Assembly: GCA_027066935.1 (NCBI GenBank)
Contig: JAMOMX010000051.1
Location: 1-17,808 of the forward strand
DNA length: 17,808 bases
Direction: 5' to 3'
From: Sulfurimonas sp.
Lineage (GTDB): Bacteria; Campylobacterota; Campylobacteria; Campylobacterales; Sulfurimonadaceae
How positions within the stretch are numbered: position 1 is the first letter of the stretch; every line of letters starts with the position of its first letter. The position numbers and the translations under genes were made by a program. The notes below the pieces were generated by a model, which made no database searches, had not been told where the DNA came from, and was given only the letters and a program-made list of their open reading frames with translations. Positions 6,802 through 13,873 of this stretch are shown in pieces.

Positions 6802-7428
6802 CTATTTCGAGTAAAGTTCAACGATTAAACGTTCTTCAACAGGGATAACAACTTCATCACGCTCTGGTAAACGAGTAAAGATACCAAATACTTTTTCAGC
6901 ATCAATATCTACCCATGGAGCCAAACCAGTTTGAGCTGTTAATTCCATAGCGCGAACGATTTGTACATTTGTTCTTGATTTTTCTTTTACTTCAATTTTT
7001 TGACCAGGCTTAACACGATAAGATGGGATATCAAGTTTTTTACCATCAACTAAAAAGTGACCGTGAGTTACAAGTTGACGAGCAAATCTACGAGTAGATG
7101 CAAATCCCATTCTATAAACTACATTATCAAGTCTTTGCTCAATTAGTGTGATAAGGTTTGTACCTGTATTACCATCTCTTCTTTTAGCTTCAACAAATAA
7201 TGCACGAAATTGTTTCTCAGAAACACCATACATAAATTTTGCTTTTTGTTTTTCATTAAGTTGTAAACCATACTCAGAAACTTTCTTACGACGCTGACCA
7301 TGTTGACCAGGACCATAAGGTCTTTTTTCTAATGCAGATTTACCCGCTAAACGACGCTCACCTTTAAGGTTAAGACTTACACCAAATCTTCGCTCAATTT
7401 TTTCTACTGGACCTCTATATCTTGCCAT
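6802..7428 (-). CDS. rpsD: 30S ribosomal protein S4
   Basis: Primary 16S rRNA-binding protein S4, 208 aa. It starts M-A-R-Y-R-G-P and has the R-R-x-G-x-x-L-x-L-K-G region and R-P-Y-G-P-G-Q-H-G-Q-R-R at 36-47. The S4 RNA-binding domain is clear around 98-160 (R-L-D-N-V-V-Y-R-M-G-F-A-S-T-R-R-x-A-R-Q). The N-terminal zinc-binding cysteines of C+ S4 forms are absent, so this is the C- (zinc-free) type. AAGGAG overlapping the rpsK stop precedes the ATG by 7 bases. In E. coli S4 represses this operon by binding its leader; whether that holds here is not visible. Confidence 0.98.
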   Translation of the reverse strand: MARYRGPVEKIERRFGVSLNLKGERRLAGKSALEKRPYGPGQHGQRRKKVSEYGLQLNEKQKAKFMYGVSEKQFRALFVEAKRRDGNTGTNLITLIEQRLDNVVYRMGFASTRRFARQLVTHGHFLVDGKKLDIPSYRVKPGQKIEVKEKSRTNVQIVRAMELTAQTGLAPWVDIDAEKVFGIFTRLPERDEVVIPVEERLIVELYSK

Positions 7429-7439
7429 CAGTAATCTCC

Positions 7440-7832
7440 TTAAACTCTACGACGCTTAGGCGCGCGACAACCATTGTGTGGTAAAGGTGTAACATCTTTC
7501 ATAAATGTAACACGAATCCCCTCAATAGCACCAACTGCTTTAACAGCAGTTTCGCGTCCACTTCCTGGACCTTGAACTTTGATTCCAAGCTCTTTAATAC
7601 CATGTACTTGAGCTTTTGCTACTGCGTCTTCAACTGCTGCTTGAGCTGCGAATGGAGTAGATTTTTTAGAACCTTTGAAACCTAATGAACCTGCTGAGCT
7701 CCATGCAATCATGTTACCCATCTCGTCTGTAATTGTTACAAGCGTATTATTGAAAGATGCTGCAATGTGACAAATTCCACGTGCAATATTTTTCTTTACA
7801 ACTTTTTTTCTAACAGCTTTTCTTTTTGCCAT
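7440..7832 (-). CDS. rpsK: 30S ribosomal protein S11
   Basis: S11, 130 aa, full length, located in the small-subunit platform. The basic N-terminus (M-A-K-R-K-A-V-R-K-K-V-V-K-K) is followed by the conserved A-S-F-N-N-T-L-V-T-I-T-D at 25-36, and the protein ends in P-L-P-H-N-G-C-R-A-P-K-R-R-R-V, the diagnostic S11 C-terminus. It sits 10 bases after rpsM and 11 bases before rpsD. Confidence 0.98.
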   Translation of the reverse strand: MAKRKAVRKKVVKKNIARGICHIAASFNNTLVTITDEMGNMIAWSSAGSLGFKGSKKSTPFAAQAAVEDAVAKAQVHGIKELGIKVQGPGSGRETAVKAVGAIEGIRVTFMKDVTPLPHNGCRAPKRRRV

Positions 7833-7842
7833 ATGTTATCCC

Positions 7843-8205
7843 TTACGCTGCGCCGACAGTTTTACGTTTACCCTTACGAGTACGCGCATTTGTCTTAGTT
7901 TTTTGACCACGACATGGAAGACCACGACGGTGACGAAGACCACGGTATGAACCTAAATCCATAAGTGATTTAATATCCATAGCAACTTTCTTACGTAAGT
8001 CACCCTCAACCATATGATTAGCACGAATTTCTTTTGTAATTGCTGCTACATCGTCTTCACTTAATTCGAAAACTCTTTTATTATAGTCAATACCTGTAGC
8101 GTCTAAAATTAGACGTGAAGCATGAACACCAATACCATAGATATATGTTAAACCATACTCTAATCTTTTCTTTTTAGGTAAATCTACACCTGAAATACGA
8201 GCCAT
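7843..8205 (-). CDS. rpsM: 30S ribosomal protein S13
   Basis: S13, 120 aa, full length, in the small-subunit head contacting tRNA and L5. It starts M-A-R-I-S-G-V-D-L-P, carries the helix-two-turn-helix core (Y-G-I-G at 23-26) and the R-G-L-R-H-R-R-G-L-P-C-R-G-Q-K-T block at 94-109, and ends in a basic tail. The ATG is only 2 bases after the rpmJ stop, and its ribosome-binding site (AAGGA) lies inside the rpmJ terminal codons, so the two are translationally coupled. Confidence 0.98.
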   Translation of the reverse strand: MARISGVDLPKKKRLEYGLTYIYGIGVHASRLILDATGIDYNKRVFELSEDDVAAITKEIRANHMVEGDLRKKVAMDIKSLMDLGSYRGLRHRRGLPCRGQKTKTNARTRKGKRKTVGAA

Positions 8206-8207
8206 GG

Positions 8208-8321
8208 TTATCCTTGTCTCTGTTTATGTTTTTTAACTTTGCAAATCACTCTTACAATGCCTTTTCTTTTGATAACTTTACAGTCATCACACATCTTCTT
8301 AACTGAAGCTCTTACTTTCAT
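8208..8321 (-). CDS. rpmJ: 50S ribosomal protein L36 (zinc-ribbon type)
   Basis: A 37-aa protein, MKVRASVKKMCDDCKVIKRK followed by a basic tail ending in K-H-K-Q-R-Q-G. Cys11, Cys14, Cys27 and His32 form the C-x2-C-x12-C-x4-H zinc ribbon of the C+ L36 form. AAGGA lies 6 bases before the ATG. It is the first gene of the alpha operon here. infA, which often precedes rpmJ, is not upstream; the next gene is the divergent nrdD. Confidence 0.98.
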   Translation of the reverse strand: MKVRASVKKMCDDCKVIKRKGIVRVICKVKKHKQRQG

Positions 8322-8393
8322 AGTAAGTCCTTGTATCTTTTGTCTTTGCTGCATTTAGGCTAGTAAATCATACTTACCAATACTTTTATTTAT

Positions 8394-8421
8394 ATTATAA
8401 AATATATATAAAAACACTCAA
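8394..8421 (-). promoter_or_regulatory. promoter of the alpha ribosomal operon
   Basis: On the minus strand, TTGAGT (8421-8416) and TATAAT (8399-8394) are separated by 16 bases of AT-rich spacer, the best sigma-70 match in the window. The predicted start, near 8387, leaves a leader of about 65 bases before rpmJ. A second possible -10 (TACAAT behind GGG, 8458-8453) lies farther upstream. Confidence 0.6.
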
Positions 8422-8503
8422 CTTTTATGTTAAAACAGCAAAGCGAACGCGTATTGTACCCAAAAGAAGGTAAATTTTTTATTAAGAATGTATTATCTAC
8501 TTT

Positions 8504-8534
8504 TATAATTAACATAGTGACAAAATTGTGACTA
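8504..8534 (+). promoter_or_regulatory. candidate nrd promoter and palindromic operator
   Basis: A TATAAT at 8504-8509 is followed at once by an imperfect 20-base dyad, TAGTGACAAAATTGTGACTA (8515-8534), in which 8 of 10 base pairs are symmetric. The dyad also contains a direct GTGAC repeat 11 bases apart. It would overlap the transcription start, a repressor-type position. A second weak -10 (TATGAT, 8580-8585) is very close to the nrdD ribosome-binding site. The regulator is unknown; the site does not look like a standard NrdR box. Confidence 0.35.
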
Positions 8535-8600
8535 ATTTTATTATCCCTTTTTAACTCATATTTCACTAAACTTTGTCTATATGATTTATAGGAATTAGTT

Positions 8601-10706
8601 ATGATTGAAAATATATTAAAAAGAGATGGTTCTCATAAAAAGTTTGCTGCTTTTAAAATTGAAGATGCAATCAAAAAAGCATTTAAAAGTGAAAACACCA
8701 CTTATGACAGCTCAATATTTTTTAATGTACTTGAAAAACTAAAAGATAAAAGAGTAGTTGCGGTTGAAGATATTCAAGATTTGATTGAAACTCAACTATA
8801 TAAAGCAAGATACTTTGATGTAATGCGTTCGTTTATCCTATATAGACACATGCACAAGATGCAAAGAGATAATTTACTTCAAGAAGATACTACCTATATT
8901 AACTCTACTCAAACTATTGAAGAGTATATAAATGGAACTGACTGGAGAATCAAAGCGAATTCAAATACCGGTTATTCAAACGCTGGACTTGTAAACAATA
9001 CTGCTGGAAAAGTTATTGCAAACTATTGGCTTGACAAAATCTACTCTAAAGAGGAGGGGTATGCCCATAGAAATGGTGATTATCATATTCATGATTTAGA
9101 CTGTTTAACTGGATATTGTGCTGGATGGAGCTTGAGAGTTCTTCTGGATGAGGGTTTTAATGGTGTCCGTGGAAGAGTTGAAAGTGATGCACCTAGACAC
9201 TTTCGCGAAGCACTTGGACAGATGGCAAATTTTTTAGGCATACTTCAAAGTGAGTGGGCTGGTGCTCAAGCTTTTTCATCATTTGATACATATTTAGCAC
9301 CCTATGTATTTAAAGATAAGCTTCCATATAATGAAGTTAAAAAAGCAGTGCGTTCTTTTATTTATAACCTTAATGTACCTGCTCGCTGGGGACAATCCCC
9401 TTTTACAAATGTAACAATTGACTGGAGTGTTCCACAAGACTTAAAAGATCAAATCCCTACCTCAATGCAAAATCATCTATTTAAAGATTTATTAGATAGT
9501 GAACTTGAAGAAGAAGCTGCTGAGCGTGGTTGTAATAATTTAGAAGATATGACTTATAAAAATTTTCAAAAAGAGATGAATCTAATAAATAGAGCTTATT
9601 ATGAAGTGATGACGGAGGGAGATAAAACAGGGCAACCCTTTACTTTTCCAATACCAACTGTAAATATTACAGAAGATTTTGACTGGTATGGTGAAAATAC
9701 CGATATATTATTTGAAAATACTGCAAAAATTGGTTCATCATATTTTCAAAATTTCATAGGAAGTCAATATAAGCGTGATGAAAATGGAAATCTTATAGAA
9801 AACGAAGAGGCATATAAACCAGGGCATGTAAGAAGTATGTGTTGTAGATTACAGCTTGATCTGCGTGAACTTCTAAAGCGTGGTGGTGGACTTTTTGGTA
9901 GTGCTGAGATGACAGGAAGTATAGGTGTTGTAACACTTAATATGGCAAGACTTGGTTTTTTACACAAGGGAGATAAAGAAGCTTTATTAATTAGAATTGA
10001 TCAGCTTATGAATCATGCTAAAAATACTTTAGAGAAAAAAAGAGTCTTTATTCAAGACTTATATGATCGCGGCTTATTTCCTTATACTAAGAGATACCTA
10101 CCTGGATTTAATAACCACTTCTCAACTATTGGTGTAAATGGGATGAATGAGATGATAAGAAACTTTACATCAGATGGTATGGATATCTCCTGTGATGAGG
10201 GTATAGAATTTGCAACTGAGATTTTAAACCATATGAGAGAGAGAATGGTTGAATATCAAGAAGCAACAGGAAATTTATATAACCTTGAAGCAACACCTGC
10301 GGAGGGAACTACATATAGATTGGCCAAAGAAGATAAAAAAAGATATGGTGATTCTATTATTCAAGCAGGGATGGGTAAAAATATCTACTACACAAACTCT
10401 TCACAAATTCCTGTTGAGTTAACAGATGATCCTTTTGAAGCACTAACACTTCAAGATGATTTACAAACTAAATATACTGGTGGGACAGTGTTACATCTTT
10501 ATATGAAAGAGAAAATCAGTTCAACTGAAGCTTGTAGGCAATTAGTTAAAAATGTAATTTCAAATTACAGATTACCTTATATTACAGTTACGCCACTTTT
10601 TTCAGTTTGTCCAAAACATGGATATATTTCAGGTGAACATGAATATTGTCCAAAATGTGATGAAGAATTAATAAATCAATACAAAAAAGAGGAGAAAGTA
10701 TCATGA
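8601..10706 (+). CDS. nrdD: anaerobic ribonucleoside-triphosphate reductase, large part lacking the glycyl-radical loop
   Basis: Class III ribonucleotide reductase, which makes deoxynucleotides without oxygen. The 701 aa carry an ATP-cone (about 3-92), then the ten-stranded barrel. Family blocks include H-I-H-D-L-D (162-167) and Y-C-A-G-W (172-176). R-S-M-C-C-R-L (411-417) holds the probable thiyl-radical cysteine (415), and V-T-L-N (444-447) holds the conserved Asn. The finger-loop cysteine context resembles the Thermotoga-type, non-formate enzymes rather than E. coli. A zinc-type site follows: Cys670-x2-His673 and Cys683-x2-Cys686. The protein then stops at 701. The R-V-x-G-Y glycyl-radical segment that should follow about 20-40 residues later is missing and is encoded by the next gene. 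AGGA lies 7 bases before the ATG. The ATGA overlap couples it to that gene. Confidence 0.95.
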   Translation: MIENILKRDGSHKKFAAFKIEDAIKKAFKSENTTYDSSIFFNVLEKLKDKRVVAVEDIQDLIETQLYKARYFDVMRSFILYRHMHKMQRDNLLQEDTTYINSTQTIEEYINGTDWRIKANSNTGYSNAGLVNNTAGKVIANYWLDKIYSKEEGYAHRNGDYHIHDLDCLTGYCAGWSLRVLLDEGFNGVRGRVESDAPRHFREALGQMANFLGILQSEWAGAQAFSSFDTYLAPYVFKDKLPYNEVKKAVRSFIYNLNVPARWGQSPFTNVTIDWSVPQDLKDQIPTSMQNHLFKDLLDSELEEEAAERGCNNLEDMTYKNFQKEMNLINRAYYEVMTEGDKTGQPFTFPIPTVNITEDFDWYGENTDILFENTAKIGSSYFQNFIGSQYKRDENGNLIENEEAYKPGHVRSMCCRLQLDLRELLKRGGGLFGSAEMTGSIGVVTLNMARLGFLHKGDKEALLIRIDQLMNHAKNTLEKKRVFIQDLYDRGLFPYTKRYLPGFNNHFSTIGVNGMNEMIRNFTSDGMDISCDEGIEFATEILNHMRERMVEYQEATGNLYNLEATPAEGTTYRLAKEDKKRYGDSIIQAGMGKNIYYTNSSQIPVELTDDPFEALTLQDDLQTKYTGGTVLHLYMKEKISSTEACRQLVKNVISNYRLPYITVTPLFSVCPKHGYISGEHEYCPKCDEELINQYKKEEKVS

Positions 10707-10855
10707 GCAAAGAGGAAATTTTAAATAAATTAAATGATAAAAGACAAAAGTGTACAGTTTATACAAGAGTTATGGGCTATCACAGACCAGTAGAGAGTTT
10801 TAATGTAGGAAAAACTGGTGAGCATAGACAAAGAAAACAATTTATTCAACACTAA
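10703..10855 (+). CDS. separate glycyl-radical subunit of class III ribonucleotide reductase
   Basis: A 50-aa protein that is the missing C-terminus of NrdD. Residues 17-45 (K-C-T-V-Y-T-R-V-M-G25-Y-H-R-P-V-E-S-F-N-V-G-K-T-G-E-H-R-Q-R-K) match the end of ordinary NrdD, where the Gly of R-V-x-G-Y bears the stable glycyl radical; Gly25 is the candidate here. Residues 1-16 are a charged helix, replacing the linker of fused enzymes. It has its own strong site, AGGAG, 8 bases before an ATG that overlaps the nrdD stop as ATGA, and it lies in the -1 frame relative to nrdD. Its last 38 bases overlap the start of nrdG. A -1 frameshift fusing it to NrdD is possible, but separate, coupled translation fits better. 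A sequencing error is less likely because the translation signals are in order. Confidence 0.9.
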   Translation: MSKEEILNKLNDKRQKCTVYTRVMGYHRPVESFNVGKTGEHRQRKQFIQH

Positions 10856-11522
10856 CTTTATATATGATATAACTAAATTTACACACCTAGATTACCCAGA
10901 CCATCTATCTTGTATAGTTTGGTTTGGTGGATGTAATATGAGGTGTGATTATTGTTATAATAAAGATATTGTTTTTTCTAAAAATGGGAATTACTCGTTT
11001 AACGATACTCTTGATTTTTTAAAAACAAGAGTTGGTCTACTTAATGGTGTGGTTCTCTCTGGCGGTGAAGCAACTACTCATAATTTAAAAGAATTTACTC
11101 AAGAGATAAAAAAACTTGGATTTAAAATTAAGCTAGATACTAATGGTCTAAATTTTAAATCTATAAAAGAGTTGATAGATTTAAACTTATTAGATTTTAT
11201 AGCACTTGATTATAAAGCACCAAAAGATAAATTTCTCAAAATTACACATTCAAATAGATATGACGAGTTTTCAAAAACATTAGATTTTTTAATAAAAAGT
11301 GATATAAAATTTGAGGTTAGAACAACTGTTCATAGCGATTTAATTGATGAAAATGATATAAACATTATAATAAATGATTTGATTCAAAGAAAATATAAAA
11401 ATAATTATTATTTGCAAAGTTTTTTAAAAACAACAAGCAATATAGGAGATTTAGGTACACCTGTAAAAAAATTTGATAAAGCAATCATAGACGATAGTTA
11501 TATAAAAATAGTATGGAGATAA
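10818..11522 (+). CDS. nrdG: anaerobic ribonucleotide reductase activating protein (radical SAM)
   Basis: The activase that uses S-adenosylmethionine and a [4Fe-4S] cluster to make the glycyl radical on NrdD. The 234-aa protein has the radical SAM motif C39-x3-C43-x2-C46 in G-G-C-N-M-R-C-D-Y-C-Y, and S-G-G-E (81-84) for SAM binding. It is longer than E. coli NrdG (about 154 aa) and resembles the NrdG2-type activases. The start is a GTG inside the small upstream gene, with AGGA 7 bases before it; the only later methionine (41) would remove part of the cluster motif. Its substrate here should be Gly25 of the small subunit. Three genes with successive overlaps imply fixed co-expression. Confidence 0.93.
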   Translation: MSIDKENNLFNTNFIYDITKFTHLDYPDHLSCIVWFGGCNMRCDYCYNKDIVFSKNGNYSFNDTLDFLKTRVGLLNGVVLSGGEATTHNLKEFTQEIKKLGFKIKLDTNGLNFKSIKELIDLNLLDFIALDYKAPKDKFLKITHSNRYDEFSKTLDFLIKSDIKFEVRTTVHSDLIDENDINIIINDLIQRKYKNNYYLQSFLKTTSNIGDLGTPVKKFDKAIIDDSYIKIVWR

Positions 11523-11649
11523 TTCACTCTTATTAAAACTAAATTTTACAACTAACCCTCTTACTTAATACAAGCTCAGGATAACAAGCTTTTAAATATT
11601 AATTAATTTTGAATTTCAATAGAGATAATTTGTATTTAATAAATATAGG

Positions 11650-11655
11650 TATAAT
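11650..11655 (+). promoter_or_regulatory. -10 box of the secreted coiled-coil gene
   Basis: A perfect TATAAT in the context AGGTATAATGC, 42 bases before the ATG at 11698. The rest of the 175-base gap after nrdG is AT-rich and shows no convincing terminator hairpin. Confidence 0.55.
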
Positions 11656-11697
11656 GCAACAGCATTTGCTAAAAAATTTAATAAACTTGAGAAAATT

Positions 11698-12366
11698 ATG
11701 AAAAAAACAATAATTATATCCTTGCTTGCTCTGCAACTATTTGCGCAAAGCACACCAGTTTCACAAAATCCTATTATATATTCTGCATTAGGTGATGAAA
11801 TTTACAACAATATAAAAAATGTTGAAAAATTACAATTTATAACTGAATATGAAACTGATAAAAATAAAATAATAGAATATGTCAAAGCTGCACAAGAGAC
11901 AAAAAACATAGGTTTTAAGATTCAAAATGAAGATAAAAACAAAAGCGCTTATTTAAAAACTCTTAGAAAATTATCATTGACAAATGAGTATTTTATAAAT
12001 AAGGTAGATGACAGCTTAATAAAATCTATAAAAGACGAAGACAATATTTTATTTATGAAGAGTGTAAATTCAGGATTAATAGATATACCTAAAAATAAGG
12101 AAGCTATTTTAAAATATTATTATGCACATAAAGATAATATAGATGCATCAGGGGTACTAAAAAAAATCGTAGATGGATATAAAAAACCGGAGAAACCAAA
12201 AGGTTTAACTAGCAAAGAGTTAGAAAAGCTTGATATAGAGCGAATAAGAAAAAAGTATAAGGCTAAAAAAGAAGCAAGTAAACAATCTTTAGAAGAGGAA
12301 GTTTTAAGAAAAAAAATTGAAATATTAAAAGAGCAAAAAAAAGAACTAGGTGTTATAACCAAATAA
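11698..12366 (+). CDS. unrecognised secreted protein with a charged coiled-coil C-terminus
   Basis: A 222-aa protein I do not recognise. The N-terminus MKKTIIISLLALQLFAQSTP is a signal peptide with likely cleavage after Ala16, so the product is periplasmic or surface-linked; there is no lipobox. The middle (about 30-160) is lysine-rich and helical with no cysteine. Residues about 161-166 (K-K-P-E-K-P) form a proline hinge, and residues about 170-218 are a continuous, highly charged helix (K-E-L-E-K-L-D-I-E-R-I-R-K-K), probably a coiled coil. The ribosome-binding site is weak (TTGAGAAA). It converges on bpt, and the last 14 bases of both genes overlap. Function unknown. Confidence 0.75.
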   Translation: MKKTIIISLLALQLFAQSTPVSQNPIIYSALGDEIYNNIKNVEKLQFITEYETDKNKIIEYVKAAQETKNIGFKIQNEDKNKSAYLKTLRKLSLTNEYFINKVDDSLIKSIKDEDNILFMKSVNSGLIDIPKNKEAILKYYYAHKDNIDASGVLKKIVDGYKKPEKPKGLTSKELEKLDIERIRKKYKAKKEASKQSLEEEVLRKKIEILKEQKKELGVITK

Positions 12367-13066
12367 ACTGTTCCTCTTCATTTGGTCGACCTTTTAGTGT
12401 TAAATAAGGTTTGTAGTGAGCCTTGTAAGATAAACTAGTGCAATCTTTTACATAATACCCCAAATATACCCACTCTTTTTTTGTTTTTTTAGCAAATTTA
12501 ATTTGCAGATACATAGATAGTTTTCCAAGTGCATATTTTTTATAATCTGGATCATAATAAAAATATATTGATGATATACCATTTGGTAATATATCTACTA
12601 AATCTACACCTATTAATTTATCTTCATCAAAATACAATACCTCATAGCCATAATCCTCAGCTCCAACCACAAATGAACTATAGTAGTTTTGAGCTGTTGT
12701 GGTTGCATGTGGCCAACCTTTTTGTTCTTTCATATGTTTATGATATTTTTCAAATAGACTTAGATGTTCTTTTGTAAGTGTAGGTTTTTGAATAACTGAT
12801 TTTATGTGTTGGGCTTTTCTTAAAACCCTTCTTTGAGATTTACTAAATTCAAAATTTTTTACATCTATTTTAATGCTTTGACATTCATTACACTCATTGC
12901 AAATAGGTCTAAAGAACATTTTTCCAAATCTTCTAAACCCTCTCTCAATATAGTCTTGGCACCTTGTGTCACTACATTTATCTATGATTTTATAGTGTGT
13001 TTGTTGATCTAATCCGTCCAAATATGAACATTTGTCATTTTGTAAAAATTCTTTAAGTACATTCAT
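12353..13066 (-). CDS. bpt: aspartate/glutamate leucyltransferase
   Basis: Transfers leucine from Leu-tRNA to proteins with N-terminal Asp or Glu, marking them for ClpS/ClpAP degradation (bacterial N-end rule). The 237 aa match the family length. Landmarks are C13-S-Y-L near the start, R-R-F-G-K-M-F-F-R-P-I-C56-N-E-C59-N-E-C62 followed by S-K-S-Q-R-R (45-79), and the C-terminal block Y-L-G-Y-Y-V-K-D-C (about 201-209) with Y-K-A-H-Y-K-P. These fit Bpt/Ate1-type transferases. A TATAAT for the minus strand lies at 13090-13095; the ribosome-binding site is poor. Its 3' end overlaps the convergent gene. Confidence 0.93.
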   Translation of the reverse strand: MNVLKEFLQNDKCSYLDGLDQQTHYKIIDKCSDTRCQDYIERGFRRFGKMFFRPICNECNECQSIKIDVKNFEFSKSQRRVLRKAQHIKSVIQKPTLTKEHLSLFEKYHKHMKEQKGWPHATTTAQNYYSSFVVGAEDYGYEVLYFDEDKLIGVDLVDILPNGISSIYFYYDPDYKKYALGKLSMYLQIKFAKKTKKEWVYLGYYVKDCTSLSYKAHYKPYLTLKGRPNEEEQFIWL

Positions 13067-13089
13067 ATCATGATTTTGACATAACTTGT

Positions 13090-13095
13090 ATTATA
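13090..13095 (-). promoter_or_regulatory. -10 box of bpt
   Basis: TATAAT on the minus strand, about 24 bases before the bpt ATG, back-to-back with the plus-strand boxes at 13112-13131. Confidence 0.5.
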
Positions 13096-13111
13096 AAAAG
13101 ATAAGAGAAGA

Positions 13112-13131
13112 TATAATTTTTAAGATATAAT
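13112..13131 (+). promoter_or_regulatory. tandem -10 boxes of the nitrilase-pcm-pldA-thyX unit
   Basis: Two perfect TATAAT boxes (13112-13117 and 13126-13131) lie in a direct repeat of AAGATATAATT spaced 14 bases apart. The upstream box leaves a leader of about 24 bases before the ATG at 13148. The downstream one would leave about 10 bases, so it may be minor or a decoy. Confidence 0.55.
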
Positions 13132-13147
13132 TAGAAAAAAGAAATAA

Positions 13148-13873
13148 ATGAAAAATTACACTTTAAATTCTTTGCTCTTTACTACAAGTAGTAATTACGA
13201 AGAAAACTTACAAACACTACTAACACTTATAAAACAAACACAAACTAACTCTATAGTTGTTGCACCTGAAGTTTGTTTAACTGGATATGATTATGATAAC
13301 TTTGAAGAGATGTTAGATATTGCTCCTCGTGCTATAGATGAGATAAAAAAAGTATCAAAAAATAAAATTATAATTTTAACTATGCTTGAGAGGCGAGGGG
13401 AAGAAGTTTATAACTTTGCTAAAATATTTTTCAATAGTGAGATGGTGTATGAACAAGCAAAAGCCAAGCTTTTTAAGTTTGGAGATGAGCATAACTATAT
13501 GACAAGCGGTGATGCAAAAAATATAAATATTGTTGAGGTTGATGGTATAAAAATTGGCTTACTTATCTGTTTTGAACTTCGTTTTAAAAAATTATGGCAA
13601 AGATTAGAGGGAGCTGATATCATTGCAATTCCATCTTGGTGGGGTACTCTTAGAACAGAAAATTTTAAAACACTAACAAACGCTTTGGCTATTATCAATC
13701 AATGTTATGTTATTGCTAGTGATTCTAAAAATAAAGAATGCACAGGAGAAAGTGGTATAATAACTCCATTTGGAGTGGAGCAAAGAAATGGGAATAAGCC
13801 TTGCTTAGAGATACCATATGACACAAAAGAGATTAAAAAAATGAGAACATATATGGATGTAGGTATTGGATAG
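13148..13873 (+). CDS. nitrilase-superfamily carbon-nitrogen hydrolase
   Basis: A cytoplasmic amidase-type hydrolase of 241 aa. The Glu-Lys-Cys triad is visible: Glu41 in V-V-A-P-E41-V-C-L-T-G-Y, Lys105 in Q-A-K105-A-K-L-F, and Cys141 in G-L-L-I-C141-F-E-L-R-F. I-P-S-W-W-G-T (161-167) replaces the usual P-A-x-W. It is shorter than typical members (260-300 aa), with a compact C-terminus. The substrate is unknown; such enzymes include omega-amidase and deaminated-glutathione amidase (Nit1-like). It overlaps pcm by 8 bases, so both are probably made together. The ribosome-binding site is weak. Confidence 0.88.
   Translation: MKNYTLNSLLFTTSSNYEENLQTLLTLIKQTQTNSIVVAPEVCLTGYDYDNFEEMLDIAPRAIDEIKKVSKNKIIILTMLERRGEEVYNFAKIFFNSEMVYEQAKAKLFKFGDEHNYMTSGDAKNINIVEVDGIKIGLLICFELRFKKLWQRLEGADIIAIPSWWGTLRTENFKTLTNALAIINQCYVIASDSKNKECTGESGIITPFGVEQRNGNKPCLEIPYDTKEIKKMRTYMDVGIG

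Noticed and set aside
9764..9967. Minus-strand open frame inside nrdD
   Set aside because: Lies opposite the conserved catalytic region of nrdD; low-complexity Ser/Pro translation with no support.
10683..10706. nrdD split as a sequencing error or pseudogene
   Set aside because: The second frame has a strong, well-spaced ribosome-binding site and an exact ATGA junction, and all conserved motifs on both sides are intact; decay or a random indel would not be expected to create these. Not fully excluded.
12120..12777. Open frames opposite the secreted protein gene and bpt
   Set aside because: Phe/Ser- or Leu/His-rich shadow translations of AT-rich coding DNA.
13495..13698. Minus-strand open frame inside the nitrilase gene
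   Set aside because: Antisense shadow covering the active-site region of the real gene.
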